Assembly (NCBI GenBank): GCA_030015575.1
Contig: JASDDO010000026.1
Location: 195,511,739 to 195,575,738 of the forward strand
Direction of reading: 5' to 3'
From: Agapanthus africanus
Taxonomy: Eukaryota > Streptophyta > Magnoliopsida > Asparagales > Amaryllidaceae
Length of the DNA stretch: 64,000 bases
The notes beneath the pieces are model-generated. The model saw only the letters and a list, made by a program, of their open reading frames with translations. It searched no databases and was not told the DNA's origin. Position numbers and translations under genes: made by a program. Below are positions 20,678 through 33,025 of this stretch, one piece after another. Positions within the stretch are counted from its first letter, which is position 1, and each line of letters opens with the position of its first letter.

Positions 20678-23600
20678 TGTAATACCCAGCCCTTTTTCTA
20701 CCAAAATCCGTATTATGTCACTTTATACTTTATTTATAATTCAAATTTTATTTCTCCTAAAGCCCATTATTTTTCCCTTTATTTATTCTACAAATTTTTC
20801 CCGGCCTTTAGAATTTTCCCTCCTCTATGTTGATTTTTCTCGAGCCCAGAAATTTCTTCAGCCCGGCCTATTTCCTTTCCCTTATAATTCCTTTAAAGTT
20901 TCACTGACCCAGAACTCCATTTCATTTTGATTAATTCCCAAAACCCATCCCAATCATTTTATTTAAATTAATTTCCATTTTAAAAATTTGCCCCGGCCCA
21001 CTTCTTCAGCCCCCATTTCTTTTTCCCTCTAAATTACCCAGCCCAAACTTCCCGGCCCGCTTCTTTATTTTTCCCATTTAAATTCTTCAATTACCCTGGC
21101 CCATTCTCCTCAGCCCACTCCCAACAGCCGCTTCCAGCCTCCCACCCGCGCCGCGCCTCGAACCCGACCCGCCTCCTACAGTGCTTCTTCCCAACGGCTA
21201 CCTCCTAATTTTCCGCGCGCGTTTCTGCCGTTGCGCCCACGTCGCCGCCCGACATGCGCCGTGCCTCGCTCACCGTACCCTCACGTCGCGCACTCCCCTC
21301 TCTAACCCTCGTCGCCTCCGTTCTCTCTCACTTGTTCTCCTTCCTCCTCCTCTCTCACTCTCACACTCTCGAGTCCCTGCACTCCATTTCCCTCGACGAC
21401 GACGACGACGACATACCACTCTCGAGCCCACACCCACGCCCCTCCGCCGACCATCTCGTCGGGCCCTCGTCACCGCCCTCATCTTCTCATCACTTCTCCC
21501 TCTCTCTTCTTCCCCTTCCCGTCTCTCCCTCGAACCCACTGCACAACCATCCCCGATCACCCGAGTCCCCATACCTCCGACCTCCTCTTCTCGAGATCCT
21601 CATCGCCTTGTCTCCGATCACCGGCAACCTCCTCCCCGAGCACCCTCTCGTTCTCACTCCCCCTCTCTCAATCTCCCATCTCCCTTCCTCTGTTCTTCTC
21701 TCTCACTCTACCCTCTCTCTCTGTTTCCTCCTCTCCCAAGCTCTCTCTCTATCTCCCCTGATCTCTCATCTTTCTCCCTGTGTTCTCTCCCTCTCTCTTT
21801 CTCAGTACTCTCTACTCTCTCCCTCTGTTCTCAATACCTCTCTATCTCTTTCTCAGCCCTCTCTCTCTTTTTCTCTTTCTTAGCTCTCTCACTCTCTCTC
21901 TCTCTAACACCACCTCTCTCCCCTCATCTCCTCATCGCCGTTACAACCACCGCCAGCGCCCCTTCTGCTCACCCATCATCGACCACCGCAGACCTCGACG
22001 ATGCCCCGAGCCCCCACTGGCCGAGAACAAAACCGAGCCCGTGCCACCCAGTTCAAACCGAGGCCAAATCTTGACGTTGTCGCTCGCACGTGTGTTGTTG
22101 CCGCTGCCGTGTGCCCCAACGTGTCCAGGCAAGTCCCCACTTGCTTCATGCTACTTATTATTAATTACAAATGATAATCGTATATATATTCCATGCTTTA
22201 CCTTCTGTTAAAATATTACGCCTCAACTGTTCGATGCGTGTTCCCTATGAAAATTCTCGTTTAAATTGACGGCACTCACTTGTATAGCTTGGCCCATAAG
22301 CCGATGATTCTAGTGTATGAATTTCATTAGAAAATATGGCCGTTTAAGATTAAAACAACTACCCTCAAGTTTAACCGTAAAACTGGAATTTTCTTGTACC
22401 TGAAAACTAATAAAATCGTCATAAATCATATACATACTAGAATGGTGCGCTCGAGGGCTCAAATCGAAGATGACTCGATGAACTTTAACCCTATACTGGT
22501 TTCCTGGTATTCCTGTACTTAAATTGTGATGATATTTGAATCGGAGTGCGGCTCTGGACTGCAGTCCAGAGCGACTCCAGTTATTGCTTGCTGTTCCGTA
22601 ATGGATACCACAAGATCTCCTTAACTCTAAGATAGCGGAACTCCACTTCTTATTATAGGTAAATCTGTTAGCTAGACAAAACAATTGGTTTCATTCTGTT
22701 TCGCTACTGTTTGATATTTAATCTGTAATTTAATAGATCGGGACGCATAACAGTCCCAGCAGAATCAGAACTGACATATTAGTGTTAAACAGTGTATAAC
22801 TCCTGACTTGCAGATGCGATTGATGATCCGTTTGTTGCGTTGAAAACCTTACTGAAAACCCTAGATTTCATCCAACTGTAACGTCGCTAAAATCTTATCC
22901 CAACTGGGATTAAAATGCGTTGCGAAACGGATTTCTGATTCTGAAACCGGATTTCCAGCCGCGAGCGCTTAAAATGAAATGGCTATAATTAGCAATCCTG
23001 GAACCCGATGGGCATAAAACCAAATTCGATGGATGGACAACTGAACATACTAATTACTACCTGTTTATCGATTCGCTAAATTATATATGTACGTTTCATG
23101 ATAAATCGTGCAAGTGATAGAATACTACTTTATGACACCTTAATCATACTTCATATACTGTTTACGTATCATATCATACCCATATAATTGCAGTGATAAC
23201 CTAGTGATATCGTGCATTTACCCAATGTTAGATTTTAGTGATGATTGTGGCAAGTACGTCAGTGTTCGTATATCCGTGATTAAGTGAAAGTGATACGTAC
23301 TTGTACACAATCAGTGACCCTATTATTCTATTGCATTGTCGACGTCTGTGGGATGCGTGTACGTGTGACTATAAGTGGTATGGGACACTTATGGAAGCGC
23401 TTGCACGGGTGTCACAGATAAGGCACCAGACTCTGCCATTTATCTTAGGTATTAGTCGGGACGTGCTTGATGGAGGTCCTGCCTCCAGTTCTCGCGCAGA
23501 CTTGTCACGGATCGATTAGTATTTAGGGTTATGATTAGCGTTTGATGTAGACCACGGGGTGTGGGGTAGTTTAAGTGTGAGTTCAACATAATCTCGGGAG

Positions 23601-24304
23601 TCCCATGCCGGCTTATATATTTAGGGAGATATATAGAGATTTACAGGGTATGTGATATTCATCGTGATATACATGTTACATGTTGGGCCCGTGGTCCCTT
23701 GCCCTTGGGTTCTACCCTTGGGTGGAGGACACTCACGAGTGGTTGACTCTCACACTTAGACTGACGATAGGCTTAGTGACCTGTACAGTAAGACTTAGAG
23801 ACTGGTAGGAATACTGGCATTGATATATCTCAATTACTGTGTTGACATACGTGACATATCGTTCTACTGCTTTTACTGTTCCGCTGCATTGAGTTCTGCA
23901 CATTCATATTCATGATGTTATTGATTTACTGTTTCATGTATCTATTACTATTGTTAGAATTGTCACATGTTTTTATATATATTATATTGCTATTGTGTCG
24001 CTCTGACGACCTGAGTATGCATGCTCAGTGTGAGGAGAAGATGTAGCCTGGACCAGGACTAGACGCACTTCACGGACATCTTGTTTAGCTATTCAGAGTT
24101 ATATCTTTTGTTTCCCATCAGGTCAGTTCATTTTACTGTTTTATTCCATTTACTGCATTTCTCATTACCTGCGCATCATTTACTGTTTACCATGATAAAC
24201 TAGAAGCCGAAGTGTGACTACGGTGGGACATTTCCTTGACCGTAGGAGTATGGCTGGCCTTGTCTACCCCTCGTATTCCGTATTTTGGGAAGCGGGGCGT
24301 GACA
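20678..24304 (+). repeat. 3' LTR of the nested gypsy-like element
   Basis: 3627 bp, nearly identical to 14169-17817, with scattered substitutions and small indels in the CT-rich tract. Ends GGGGCGTGACA, followed by the target duplication CAGAC. Confidence 0.93.
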
Positions 24305-25490
24305 CAGACTGTGAGACCCGGCAGGAGGATGAGTATAGCATCGTTCTAAACTGGCTTTAGAAGTGTACGTCTATATGACTCTGTCAGAGGGTTGTCGTGG
24401 TCAGTGGGAGCAGCGGAAGCGTGGTGGAAAAGTGGCTTATGTCTATTTATAGACTAAAGCAGATATAGCGGAGATAGATCATCAATTTCTGATGTGACAG
24501 TCATAGGTTTGACTTTAACAGAATAGGGGATGGATCTGTTGAGAAGGTAGTAGGGTGTGATGTCATGGTATTTGGATGACATACACAGAGTAGGAAGTGA
24601 TATTCCTATACTACGATCGGTTATACTTTGGTCGTCACACAGTGGTTTCTTCACATGGGACTTGGACATTATATCAGACATTCTGGTTACTAGATCTATG
24701 GTTTTAGATCTAGATTTGGGTGGTTTCCCAATTAAGGGTACTTAGACAGCATTCTAAGAGTATTTAGAATGGACGACTCCTGGCATGGTAGTGTACCTGC
24801 AGGTGATGGAGTCACCCTCTCTAAAGGTGTCTTATAGACTAAAAGGGAGAGGGATGTGCATGATTGGCAGATCACTTGCTCAGGCAATTGAGTCAATCAT
24901 GAGATGTCAAGTACCACACCAGATGTTGTTCTTGCACTAGATGCAATAAATTGACATTGATCCTATCAGAGAAACAGTCGGAAGCAGTTTTAGAACATAA
25001 GTGGATGTTCTAGGGATATGATAACGACAGCCTCATTCGGGAGACAGTTATCATTCTAGGCTTCCAAGGTGACCTGGACGACAAGGAGGTTGTCAGAGTT
25101 ATAGTTTTTCCTTCTGACGAGGGGCAGTATTTTGGACAGGTGGTCCAAGGCAATACCGAGGGAGGCATGGCGCGGGATACTGATTAAGTTCAGTTGACAA
25201 TACAGTCTAAGAAGTTTGGATTTGGAGTTCATTTATGAGCTAGGTCCCATCAGACATCCAGACATATTCTAAGACATGTGTTGCTCATTTCGGGAGATGG
25301 TTTTCTCTGCGAACTTGAGATTATAGAGAGACATAGAAAGAAACTTCAAGGCGGATCCACTCACTGAGGCTATTTCTCGAACGCAATAGTTTCGCAAACG
25401 GGCTTTGTGAGACTGACTAGTAGAGGAGTTGGGTGTTCGGTATCACACGGGCTGTGAGTATGCGACATCGCAATAATTAGCCTTGAGTGC
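24305..25490 (+). pseudogene. Copia reverse transcriptase/RNase H relic
   Basis: Continuation of the outer element after the gypsy insertion. A frame around 24557-24745 contains YLDDI followed by RVGSDIPIL, matching the catalytic YVDDI region of copia reverse transcriptase. Further relics in shifting frames lead to ERNFKADPLTEAIS (about 25336-25377), the conserved end of copia RNase H. Several stops and frameshifts make it non-functional. It is the best evidence that the 19-kb element belongs to Ty1-copia. A homologous, inverted copy of the last ~500 bases lies at 53072-53572. Confidence 0.7.
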
Positions 25491-25500
25491 AAGTGGGAGA
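25491..25500 (+). other. Polypurine tract of the copia-like element
   Basis: AAGTGGGAGA one base before the 3' LTR; this is the usual copia plus-strand primer. The same motif is seen inverted at 53072-53082. Confidence 0.85.
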
Positions 25501-25501
25501 T

Positions 25502-27638
25502 TGTTGGAGATAGTGCCCTCAGAGTCAATTATTGGATCACAGGCACGTGATTACAATGATTGAGGGAGGACCTATCCCGGTAGGACAGTCTTACTCAAGA
25601 TGATAGTATGCTATCTGGTTTACCTTTATCATCGTGTACTGCTTTGGGTGACCTGACATGTCGCTATTACACGTTGATAGAGCCCCTAGGATTCTTGCTT
25701 GACTGCCAGCAGTATGAGGGCGATCATATACGTGAGAGCTGGCAGTCTATAAGCACATCCTTAAAAGGTCCCTAGTTGTGGGAGTTTCGAGATAGGGCAT
25801 CGATACTCCAGAGTAGACTAGTGTATACAGTCGAGACCCCGACGAGGGGCGGTGGCCGGTCTCACAAGCCACTGGTGTCAGTTGGTTCACCTAAGATGTA
25901 TACAGGTGCTCATTGGGTTATGAGTACACCGGACAGGACTCGCCGGGAACATGCTAGTTGGTCTTATACCTGACGTCAGATAGCAGTTCCCTGGTGACAT
26001 GTGTACAGGTTAGTTCATCGACCTGGGGATCGTCATTTGTCTCGTGTGAGTTCCTACTGTACTTTGATTACTACCCTACCACGCTCAAAGGAGACGTGCA
26101 AACAGGTTTTAGTTGGGTACAGTCCCGAGCCACATGGAGACAGTGAGCGGATCTTCAGGGGTTCGTCTCTCCCGGTATTGGGGGTGAGGTCGCGCTGTGT
26201 CTAGGAGAGCCATTACACGAAGCCCTCGGCCGAGGCAGGAGATTTACTGGTAGGTATTCCAGTAGTATCTCAGGGTGTTCTGAGCTACACTCCGACACGA
26301 CTTGTACCGCTTTTGGGGGTCTGACTTTTACCACCCCCCTAGGCCCGCCATGCGATGCTCATAGACGAACGGACCGGACTGTACGGATATTGTCACTGAC
26401 AGGCTCAGTAGGGTGTCAGGATGAGTTCGCTCATCGACGTCCCTTTTTGTCAATAGCTGGTAGCCCGTCACGTATGGCTAATACCTCTGACGTGCTGGTG
26501 GTTAAATCTACAGCCATAGTATTGACGAGTCTTTAGAGTCCCCCACATTCAGTTGCTCAAGTTTTCGGGCGAAACGCTGTAGAGGCCGTATGGAGATATG
26601 GCAGGGTTCGATCAGATACGTGCGGTATTGCACGGATCAGGATCGGACGGATAATACTAGCCGGCTTTGGTTTAAGCCGGATCCTAGTATAGTACAGTGT
26701 AGATTTTGTCTCATTGCATTTGTATTTCGGTCGGAATACAAATGCGGGTGTGTATACACAGTATCGGGGTTCTCCTGTAATTTATTACGGGACCAGTTTT
26801 CTGGAGTTGCCAGTTTGTTTTCCATTTCAGCCATATTTCTTTGTTTCTTTCATCAGCTGAAGATTGGTGGAGGAGGGCTTATTTGCATTTGTGCAAATAA
26901 GCATTTGTGGAGGGTGTTTTTTGCAAGACTTTGTATCATGATGCTCTCATGATGGAGGACCATCCCTTGACTTTCCATGGTTCATGATTGCTTGACTTTG
27001 TGAGCAATCATGGTTGTTGATGATGGTAGTATGAGTGTTGGAGTTTCTTTGTGATCATTTCTTCATATGATAACCTTTTCTCTCTCTTGATTTTTGGCTT
27101 ACTCTTTTGCATTTTGGCCACATATACTCTCTCCTCTCTCTCACCATTTTGGTGATGGCCGGCCAAGCCTTTAGGGGCTGTCCAAAATTCATGTGTGGGG
27201 TTTTTGTGGTTTTGTTTTGGTAAAAAATCCCACAAGATCAATCTCCATTAGCTTGTATCATCCCTCCACCAAAAGGCAACTCCATACAAACCCCACATGA
27301 GATATGAGTTCTACAAACGACCTACAGCAAACCTTGGGCACGTCGACTCGCCAGCTTCGTGCCCGAGTTGCCTCGGTCTAGAGGTGGGAGCCCGTAAAAA
27401 AAGCCGGCGACGAGGTGGAGACCGGACATTCCGCGGGAGATCGGGACGACGACGAGAAGACCGGAGGACACGAATCACTCGGTATATCTCTCTTCCCATC
27501 TTATAGTTAGCTAGGACTAGTTAATGGCACGATCCGGGTTTATAGTGCGCGGTGGTGCCGGTTTGAAAAGTTAAAGTAAATCACCGCTTCCGCATTCCGG
27601 CGTCGGATTGACGGCCGGGGCGCCGCCGTGCACTTACA
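25502..27638 (+). repeat. 3' LTR of the copia-like element
   Basis: 2137 bp, matching 8516-10670. It ends GCACTTACA and is followed by GTACC (27639-27643), the right copy of the target duplication. Confidence 0.95.
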
Positions 27639-27643
27639 GTACC

Positions 27644-28723
27644 TAGAGAGGTATTATAGTGGACAATGATGAAGAAGGGGGTCCCCGTCAAGTATATTGA
27701 CATAATCAAGGATATGTACGATGGAGTAGTGGCAAATGTCAGAACTTGCGGCGGCTTAACAAGTGATTTTCCGATTACAATTAGTTTACATCAAGGATCT
27801 GCATTAAGTCCATTCCTGTTTACCATCGTGATGGATGAGCTTACTAGAATTATCCATGATGAGGTACCTTGGTGTATGCTATTCGCTGATGATATTGTTC
27901 TAGTAAATGAGACGAAAGCAGGGGTAAATGCCAAATTGGAATTATGGAGGCAAATATTGGAATCTCGGGGATTCAGATTGAGCAGATCCAAGACAGCATA
28001 TATGCATTGCAAATTCAGTAACCAGAAAAGTCAAAACCATATTGGTATAACATTGGAAGGGCAAGAGATATCACCGAGCGACCGGTTTAGATATCTAGGT
28101 TCCATCATCCAAAAGAATGGGGAGATCGATAGTGATGTTAATCAAAGGATCTAAGCTGGTTGGTTGAAATGGAGGAGTGCAACAGGGATTTTATGTAATC
28201 GTAACTTTCCGTTAAAATTGAAAGGGAAGTTTTATCGGAGCGCTATTCGGCCTGCCTTATTATATGGTACAGAATGCTGGGCTCCTAAGAAGCATCATAC
28301 ACAGAAGATGCACGTAGCGGAGATGCGCATGCTTCGTTGGATGTGCGGTAACACTAGAAAAGATAAGGTGCGAAATGAGAATATTCGTGCAAAAGTTGGT
28401 GTAGCACATGTGGAGGAGAAGATGTAGGAAAACCGGCTAAGATGGTTTGGTCATGTGCGACACAGACCTATGGAAGCACCGGTTCGACGAATAGATACTC
28501 TCGATATGGGTAATGGCAAGAGGGCAAAAGGGAGACCGAAGAAAACATGGATGGAGGTGATACGAAATGATATGGTTGCCAAAAGACTTGATGAAAGTAT
28601 ATTGTTCGATAGGAGTGAGTGGAGGCGGAGGATTCATGTGCTGGACCCGGCGTGATTCTCATGTTGGTTCATGTAGCCTACCCCATATACTTGGGATAAA
28701 AGGCTCAGTTGTTGTTGTTGTTG
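27644..28723 (+). pseudogene. RTE-type LINE, 3' part: rest of reverse transcriptase and C-terminal domain
   Basis: Continues the frame broken at 8515, in the same phase once the 19,128-bp insertion with its duplication is left out. The first codons follow directly from KAYDKVP. The catalytic FADD box is intact (about 27882-27893), followed by the C-terminal region typical of RTE LINEs (HTQKMHVAEMRMLRWMCG). In-frame stops at 27657-27659, 28152-28154 and 28425-28427; natural stop at 28653-28655. There are no frameshifts, so decay is by point mutation. The 3' end is GGGATAAAAGGCTCA plus (GTT)n, the simple-repeat tail of plant RTE elements. Confidence 0.88.
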
Positions 28724-28743
28724 TTTATGGGTATTTTACTTTT

Positions 28744-29234
28744 AGGGACCCCAAAATATAGCAAATTCCTTTTTAAACTCCCAAAACTTGGTATTTACTT
28801 TTTACCCCAAAACTAATAAAATATATCATTTACCCCCATACGATTTCCGTCAGAAAAAATTCGCGTTAATTTTTATTTATATTTTTCTCCATTGATTTTA
28901 GCTTTACCATTTACCCGAAAACAAAAAATAAGACCGCAAAAGCATTCAAGTTCTTCATAACTAGAGAAAGATGTTGAAAATATTCCCGATTTTATGGCCG
29001 ATTTTGAGAAATGTGCAGCAGAAGCCTAAATCTTAATTTCAATTTAGGAAAAAAATTGCGTATTTCCGAACAAGAAAAGAGGTTGGGATATTTTAAAGAA
29101 AAACCTGATGTAATGCCGTTAAAAATTGATGGAAATCATAAAAAGGGGTAAAATTATATATCTTATTAGTTTTGGAGGGTAAAAAATAAATACCAAGTTT
29201 TTGGGATAAAAAGGAATTTGATATATTTCACCCT
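28744..29234. repeat. Foldback element next to the LINE tail
   Basis: Arms of about 85-90 bases. The left arm contains CAAATTCCTTTTTA, then AAAACTTGGTATTTACTTTT and AAAACTAATAA. The right arm repeats these as inverted complements (TTATTAGTTTT, AAATAAATACCAAG, AAAAAGGAATTTG). Non-coding. Ends start AGGG, as in some Mutator-type MITEs, but I found no clean 9-bp duplication. Confidence 0.6.
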
Positions 29235-30797
29235 TGTTTTATTCAGGTAAAGATTTTACTTTTGCAGTTGTATCAAACTTTTCCATCGAGCGTATTTCTC
29301 TAACGAGCCAACCTTGTTTGCAATATTACCCTATTTTGGAGTTACATTGTTTTTATTTGTGCCACCTTTTCGGGATTGAACCGCTGGTCTCTTGAGAGGA
29401 AATTGAGATATTCCCAATTGCTTACAATTGTTTAATAATTTAAACTAATCTTTAGCATGTGCAATTCACATATATAAAAGGTCGAAAGGTAAAAGAAGCT
29501 TGTGTTGTATATAATAATCAAAAGGGAAAATTGTCTATAGGTTCATTTTGAAAAGATGACTTATTTTAAAATCCACGTATTTTCAAAATCATGAAAAACT
29601 CAATACTTATAAAATACGATTGTTTTAAGCTTAAAATAAATTGTGTGTATTATAATCAGGATATTTTTGCAAAAATTTCATGTTTACCCTCATTCTTTTT
29701 AATCAAATACACAATATTATTCTCTCAAAAAAATATTCCTATGATTTACTTCCGTGGTTTGCTCCGTCTTTCTTAGTACTTCTCTTCTAAATTCCATTTT
29801 TTCTTCCCAATGTTTTCTACTAATCTGCTTTTAAGTTTTCGAACCCCATATTCAATCCAATTTTTCTAATTGCCCATTGCATCTCCCTTTTCACTTCCCT
29901 AATCTCCGCACTCAATCTCCCTTCTGTTTCCGCTATCTCCACTCATGTCTAAAACTAGGATAATCCATAATAAAAAAGGAATAATAAAAAAAGTTGAAAA
30001 CTAGGATAACCAAAAATAAAGAGGGCAAACAACTATAAAAAAGATGAGATTAGAAAGAAGATGGTTTTAGAAAAGAAATTAGCAAGCGATGATAAAGAGA
30101 GAATAATAAAGAATCCATAAAAACCATATGCATAAAATACAAAAATCCCAAGTCCTAATATCTTGGAACTCCAAAATATCTCATGTTCTAATATCTTGGG
30201 AGATCCAAAAAATCTTATATTCTAATATTTTAAAATTATTAAAAGGATATTATAGGCAATGCATACATAAATACATATACAAATAAGAATTTGGGTTTAA
30301 ATGATGTCAAAATATATTTTTCGGTTTTTTAAAACAATTTTGGAGCTTTGTGGTTTAAAAATAAGTCATTTCTCTAAACTGGGCTTGTAAACAATTTTCA
30401 TTTATTTTTCATGATCGGCTCCATTCATTTTGATCTACATCATCTAAAATATGTTTACACCAGGTTTCATGTGATTTGGAAACTTATTCTTCATACATCG
30501 GTCGGTTGCAAAATAAACGGTTTTCTGATAATAGAACATTTTATAATCAATGATTAATGTATAAACAAAATCCAAATCATATAAAATTTGATGTACCAAT
30601 AGTTTAGATGTAGGGGATCATGATGCACGGAGCAAATCTTAAAAACCAATTTATTTATTACGTTATTTTATGGTTGGTGGTTGGTGTAACTAAATTAGTT
30701 GCACTTAGCGAGCGAGTAAAATAGCCGCTCCTTTTATTATATAGAGCATATATGCAAAAAGTTTAGCTTGACACCATTGTACTACAAAGATACAGTA
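29235..30797. other. AT-rich intergenic DNA
   Basis: No gene seen. Contains one small foldback element (30413-30638). Confidence 0.5.
30413..30638. repeat. Small foldback element, ~226 bp
   Basis: Left GATCGGCTCCATTCATTTTG and TACATCATCTAAA pair with the inverted right end (GATGTAGGGGATCATGATGC then GGAGCAAATC). Inner arms ending ATGTGATTTGG also pair. No ORF. Confidence 0.5.
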
Positions 30798-30802
30798 ACA
30801 AG

Positions 30803-33020
30803 TGTAGGGTTACTAGGCACAGACAAGAGGTTCCACAAGGCATCAACTATGCCAAATTCAATTTTTCTGGTGCCGAGAAACCCTAAACTAGATCGTTAAC
30901 TAGAAGTAAAGGCGAAACTACAAGCAAGCAAACAACTTTGCTAATAAGTGAAAGGGATTACAACCTTTGTAGATCCGGTCCACCACTTCTTTAGCTCCGA
31001 GATGACGTCCCTCCGCTGCGATCATCGGGATCCCGGACTCTAGCAATGGTTTCGTCGGAGAAACGAGCGGGCTAGGTCGTTGACTTCGAGGCCGAAGATG
31101 ATCTACGTCGGGGAGACTCAAACTCAAGCTATTCCTTCACTTGGTCAAAAACTTTGTGAAGAGAACACCCTATACTACATGGCAAGTGGTAGAAGATGAA
31201 GAAATAGGAAGTGGGTTCACTTTAGAATTTGATTTCTCACTCTTTTTCTCATGACACCATTGGAGCTCTCAAGCTTTTGTGAGCTTGATGAAGATGAAGA
31301 AGAAGAAAAGAATTATATGAATCAATTATCCAAATGAAACTTATCCAATAAATAATGACACCATGGTTGAGTTAAGCCCTCATGCTTAACTCATGTAGAG
31401 ATTTAACCAAACCATTAGGTTAAAAGTTGGGTTAACTAATATTTTTAAACATATGACAAAAGAGTTAACTTTGTCAATGTTTATCAAGCTTCATGATGCT
31501 TGATAACTTTGACCAAAGTCACACTCTTTTGTTATATGCTTAGGAAAATAGTAAACCCTAATCTAACCTTGATTTGGTTCAAGTCTCATACACACAACTT
31601 ATTTGTATTATCAAGCATGATACAAACATGTACACTTGCATATATCACATATAAACAATGTGCACATTCAAGTGAGAAAATCAATCTTAAATGAACCAAT
31701 ACTAGTTAATGTAAAGTAATATATCAAATATATAATTATACATTAAATCATTAAATCAACACTTGATTTAACGATCCGGTCATATCGCATATAACCGACT
31801 AATATCAATAGTAACAACTTATCGAATCAACACTTGATCCGATAACCCGGCTATATCGCATATAACCGATCAATGTCACAAATCGCGAGAATAGAATACA
31901 GTATCACATACTGGTATTATTCTCGGTCCCGCACATATCTCATATGCGCTCCTATTTCGTTTCGCTTGAGCCAGGAAACCCCTGTGTAGGACTCTAAAGA
32001 CTCGTCAATACGCCGGCAGTAGGTGATGATCATATCAAACACCCACAAGCCGCAAGCGGTCTGCTAAACGTAACGGCCACCCGGGTATTGAGCGATCAGA
32101 AGATCAACGAGCAAGCCCGCTCACACTCCTGTGAATCCAACCAGTAACACTACCGTACAGTTCGGTCTGTTCGTTTGATATGTCGCATATCTCGTCTAGG
32201 GGTGGTAAACGTCAGACCCCAATAACTCGATAAGTCGTGTCGATATGAGGCTCATAACGGGTCGAGAAACTACTGGTAACACTTACCAGTAAATCCCTAA
32301 ATCAGCCTTGGCCAAGGACTTCATGTTATAGCCAATCGAACACCGCGCAACATCAACTCTCTATACCGGGAGAGACGAAACCCCTCCTATCGCTCATTAC
32401 CTCCATGTGATTCGGGACTGTACCCAAAAACCACCGTTTTGCACGCCCTCTTGGACGTGGTAATGTGGAAATCAAAGTACAGTGGGAATCACACAAGACT
32501 CTATGACGATCTCGGGTCTACAGACTAACCTGTACCAGTGTCACTAGAGAACTGCCATCTGACGTAAGGTATAATACCATCTGGGAGTTCTCGGCGAGTC
32601 CGTCCAGTGTACCCAGCCTCCACTGAGCACCCGTATATCATCTCTGATGTCAAACACCAATGGATATGGGATCATCCATCGCCCATCTATATGGGTCGAG
32701 AAGGTACACGCTAGTCTACTCTGGTATATCGATGCCCCGTCTCGATATACCCACGACTAGGGAGTTTGAAGGATGTACTTATGGACAACCACGTCCCCAC
32801 TAGTATGATCCGAATCATAGTCCAGGTAGTCAAGTACACATCCTAAGGGTTTTACCAACATGTAACAGAGAGACAATCAGTGTACACGTTAAGGTAAAGA
32901 GTAACCAGATAGCATACTATCATATCGAGCAAGAAAGTCATCCCTATATATGTCCAAGCATCCACTACAATATACATCCTATGTATAGTAATGGACTTTA
33001 GGGCATACATATAACTAACA
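30803..33020 (-). mobile_element. Copia-type solo LTR C (minus orientation)
   Basis: 2218 bp. Read on the minus strand it begins TGTTAGTTATATGTATGCCC and ends CCCTACA. The same 5-bp ACAAG lies on both sides (30798-30802 and 33021-33025). No PBS, polypurine tract or internal sequence adjoins, so this is a solo LTR left by recombination between two LTRs. It shares the GATAGTATGCTATCTGG block and the overall layout with the copia-like LTR at 8516, but belongs to a second subfamily, together with the one at 46473-48461. Confidence 0.85.
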
Positions 33021-33025
33021 ACAAG

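Larger units (their letters stand above)
14169..24304 (+). mobile_element. Non-autonomous Ty3-gypsy (chromovirus/Tekay-like) element nested in the copia-like element
   Basis: 10,136 bp with LTRs of 3649 and 3627 bp, both TGTAATACCC...GTGACA. CAGAC duplications lie immediately outside (14164-14168 and 24305-24309). The internal region is only 2860 bp. It has an initiator-tRNA-Met-type PBS, a gag-like double zinc-knuckle ORF, a separate acidic ORF and the TTTCGAGGACGAAATTT motif typical of Tekay/Del-type chromovirus 3' ends. No protease, reverse transcriptase, RNase H or integrase is present. The layout resembles plant terminal-repeat retrotransposons that keep only gag (TR-GAG) or LARDs. About 10 substitutions separate the first ~520 bases of the two LTRs, so it is young. 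Mobility would need enzymes from a relative. Confidence 0.9.
8516..27638 (+). mobile_element. Ty1-copia-like LTR retrotransposon, decayed, 19.1 kb including a nested element
   Basis: A complete insertion with 2155-bp and 2137-bp LTRs (TG...CA), a PBS matching initiator tRNA-Met one base after the 5' LTR, a purine tract before the 3' LTR and 5-bp GTACC duplications. Without the nested gypsy-like element it is about 9.0 kb. No intact gag-pol remains. Copia character comes from relics near the 3' end: a YLDDI reverse-transcriptase motif (24569-24583) and an RNase H tail ADPLTEAI (25351-25374). In the first ~420 LTR bases I count about 10 differences between the two LTRs, suggesting fairly recent insertion. 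It interrupts the LINE reverse transcriptase. Lineage within copia not resolved. Confidence 0.9.
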
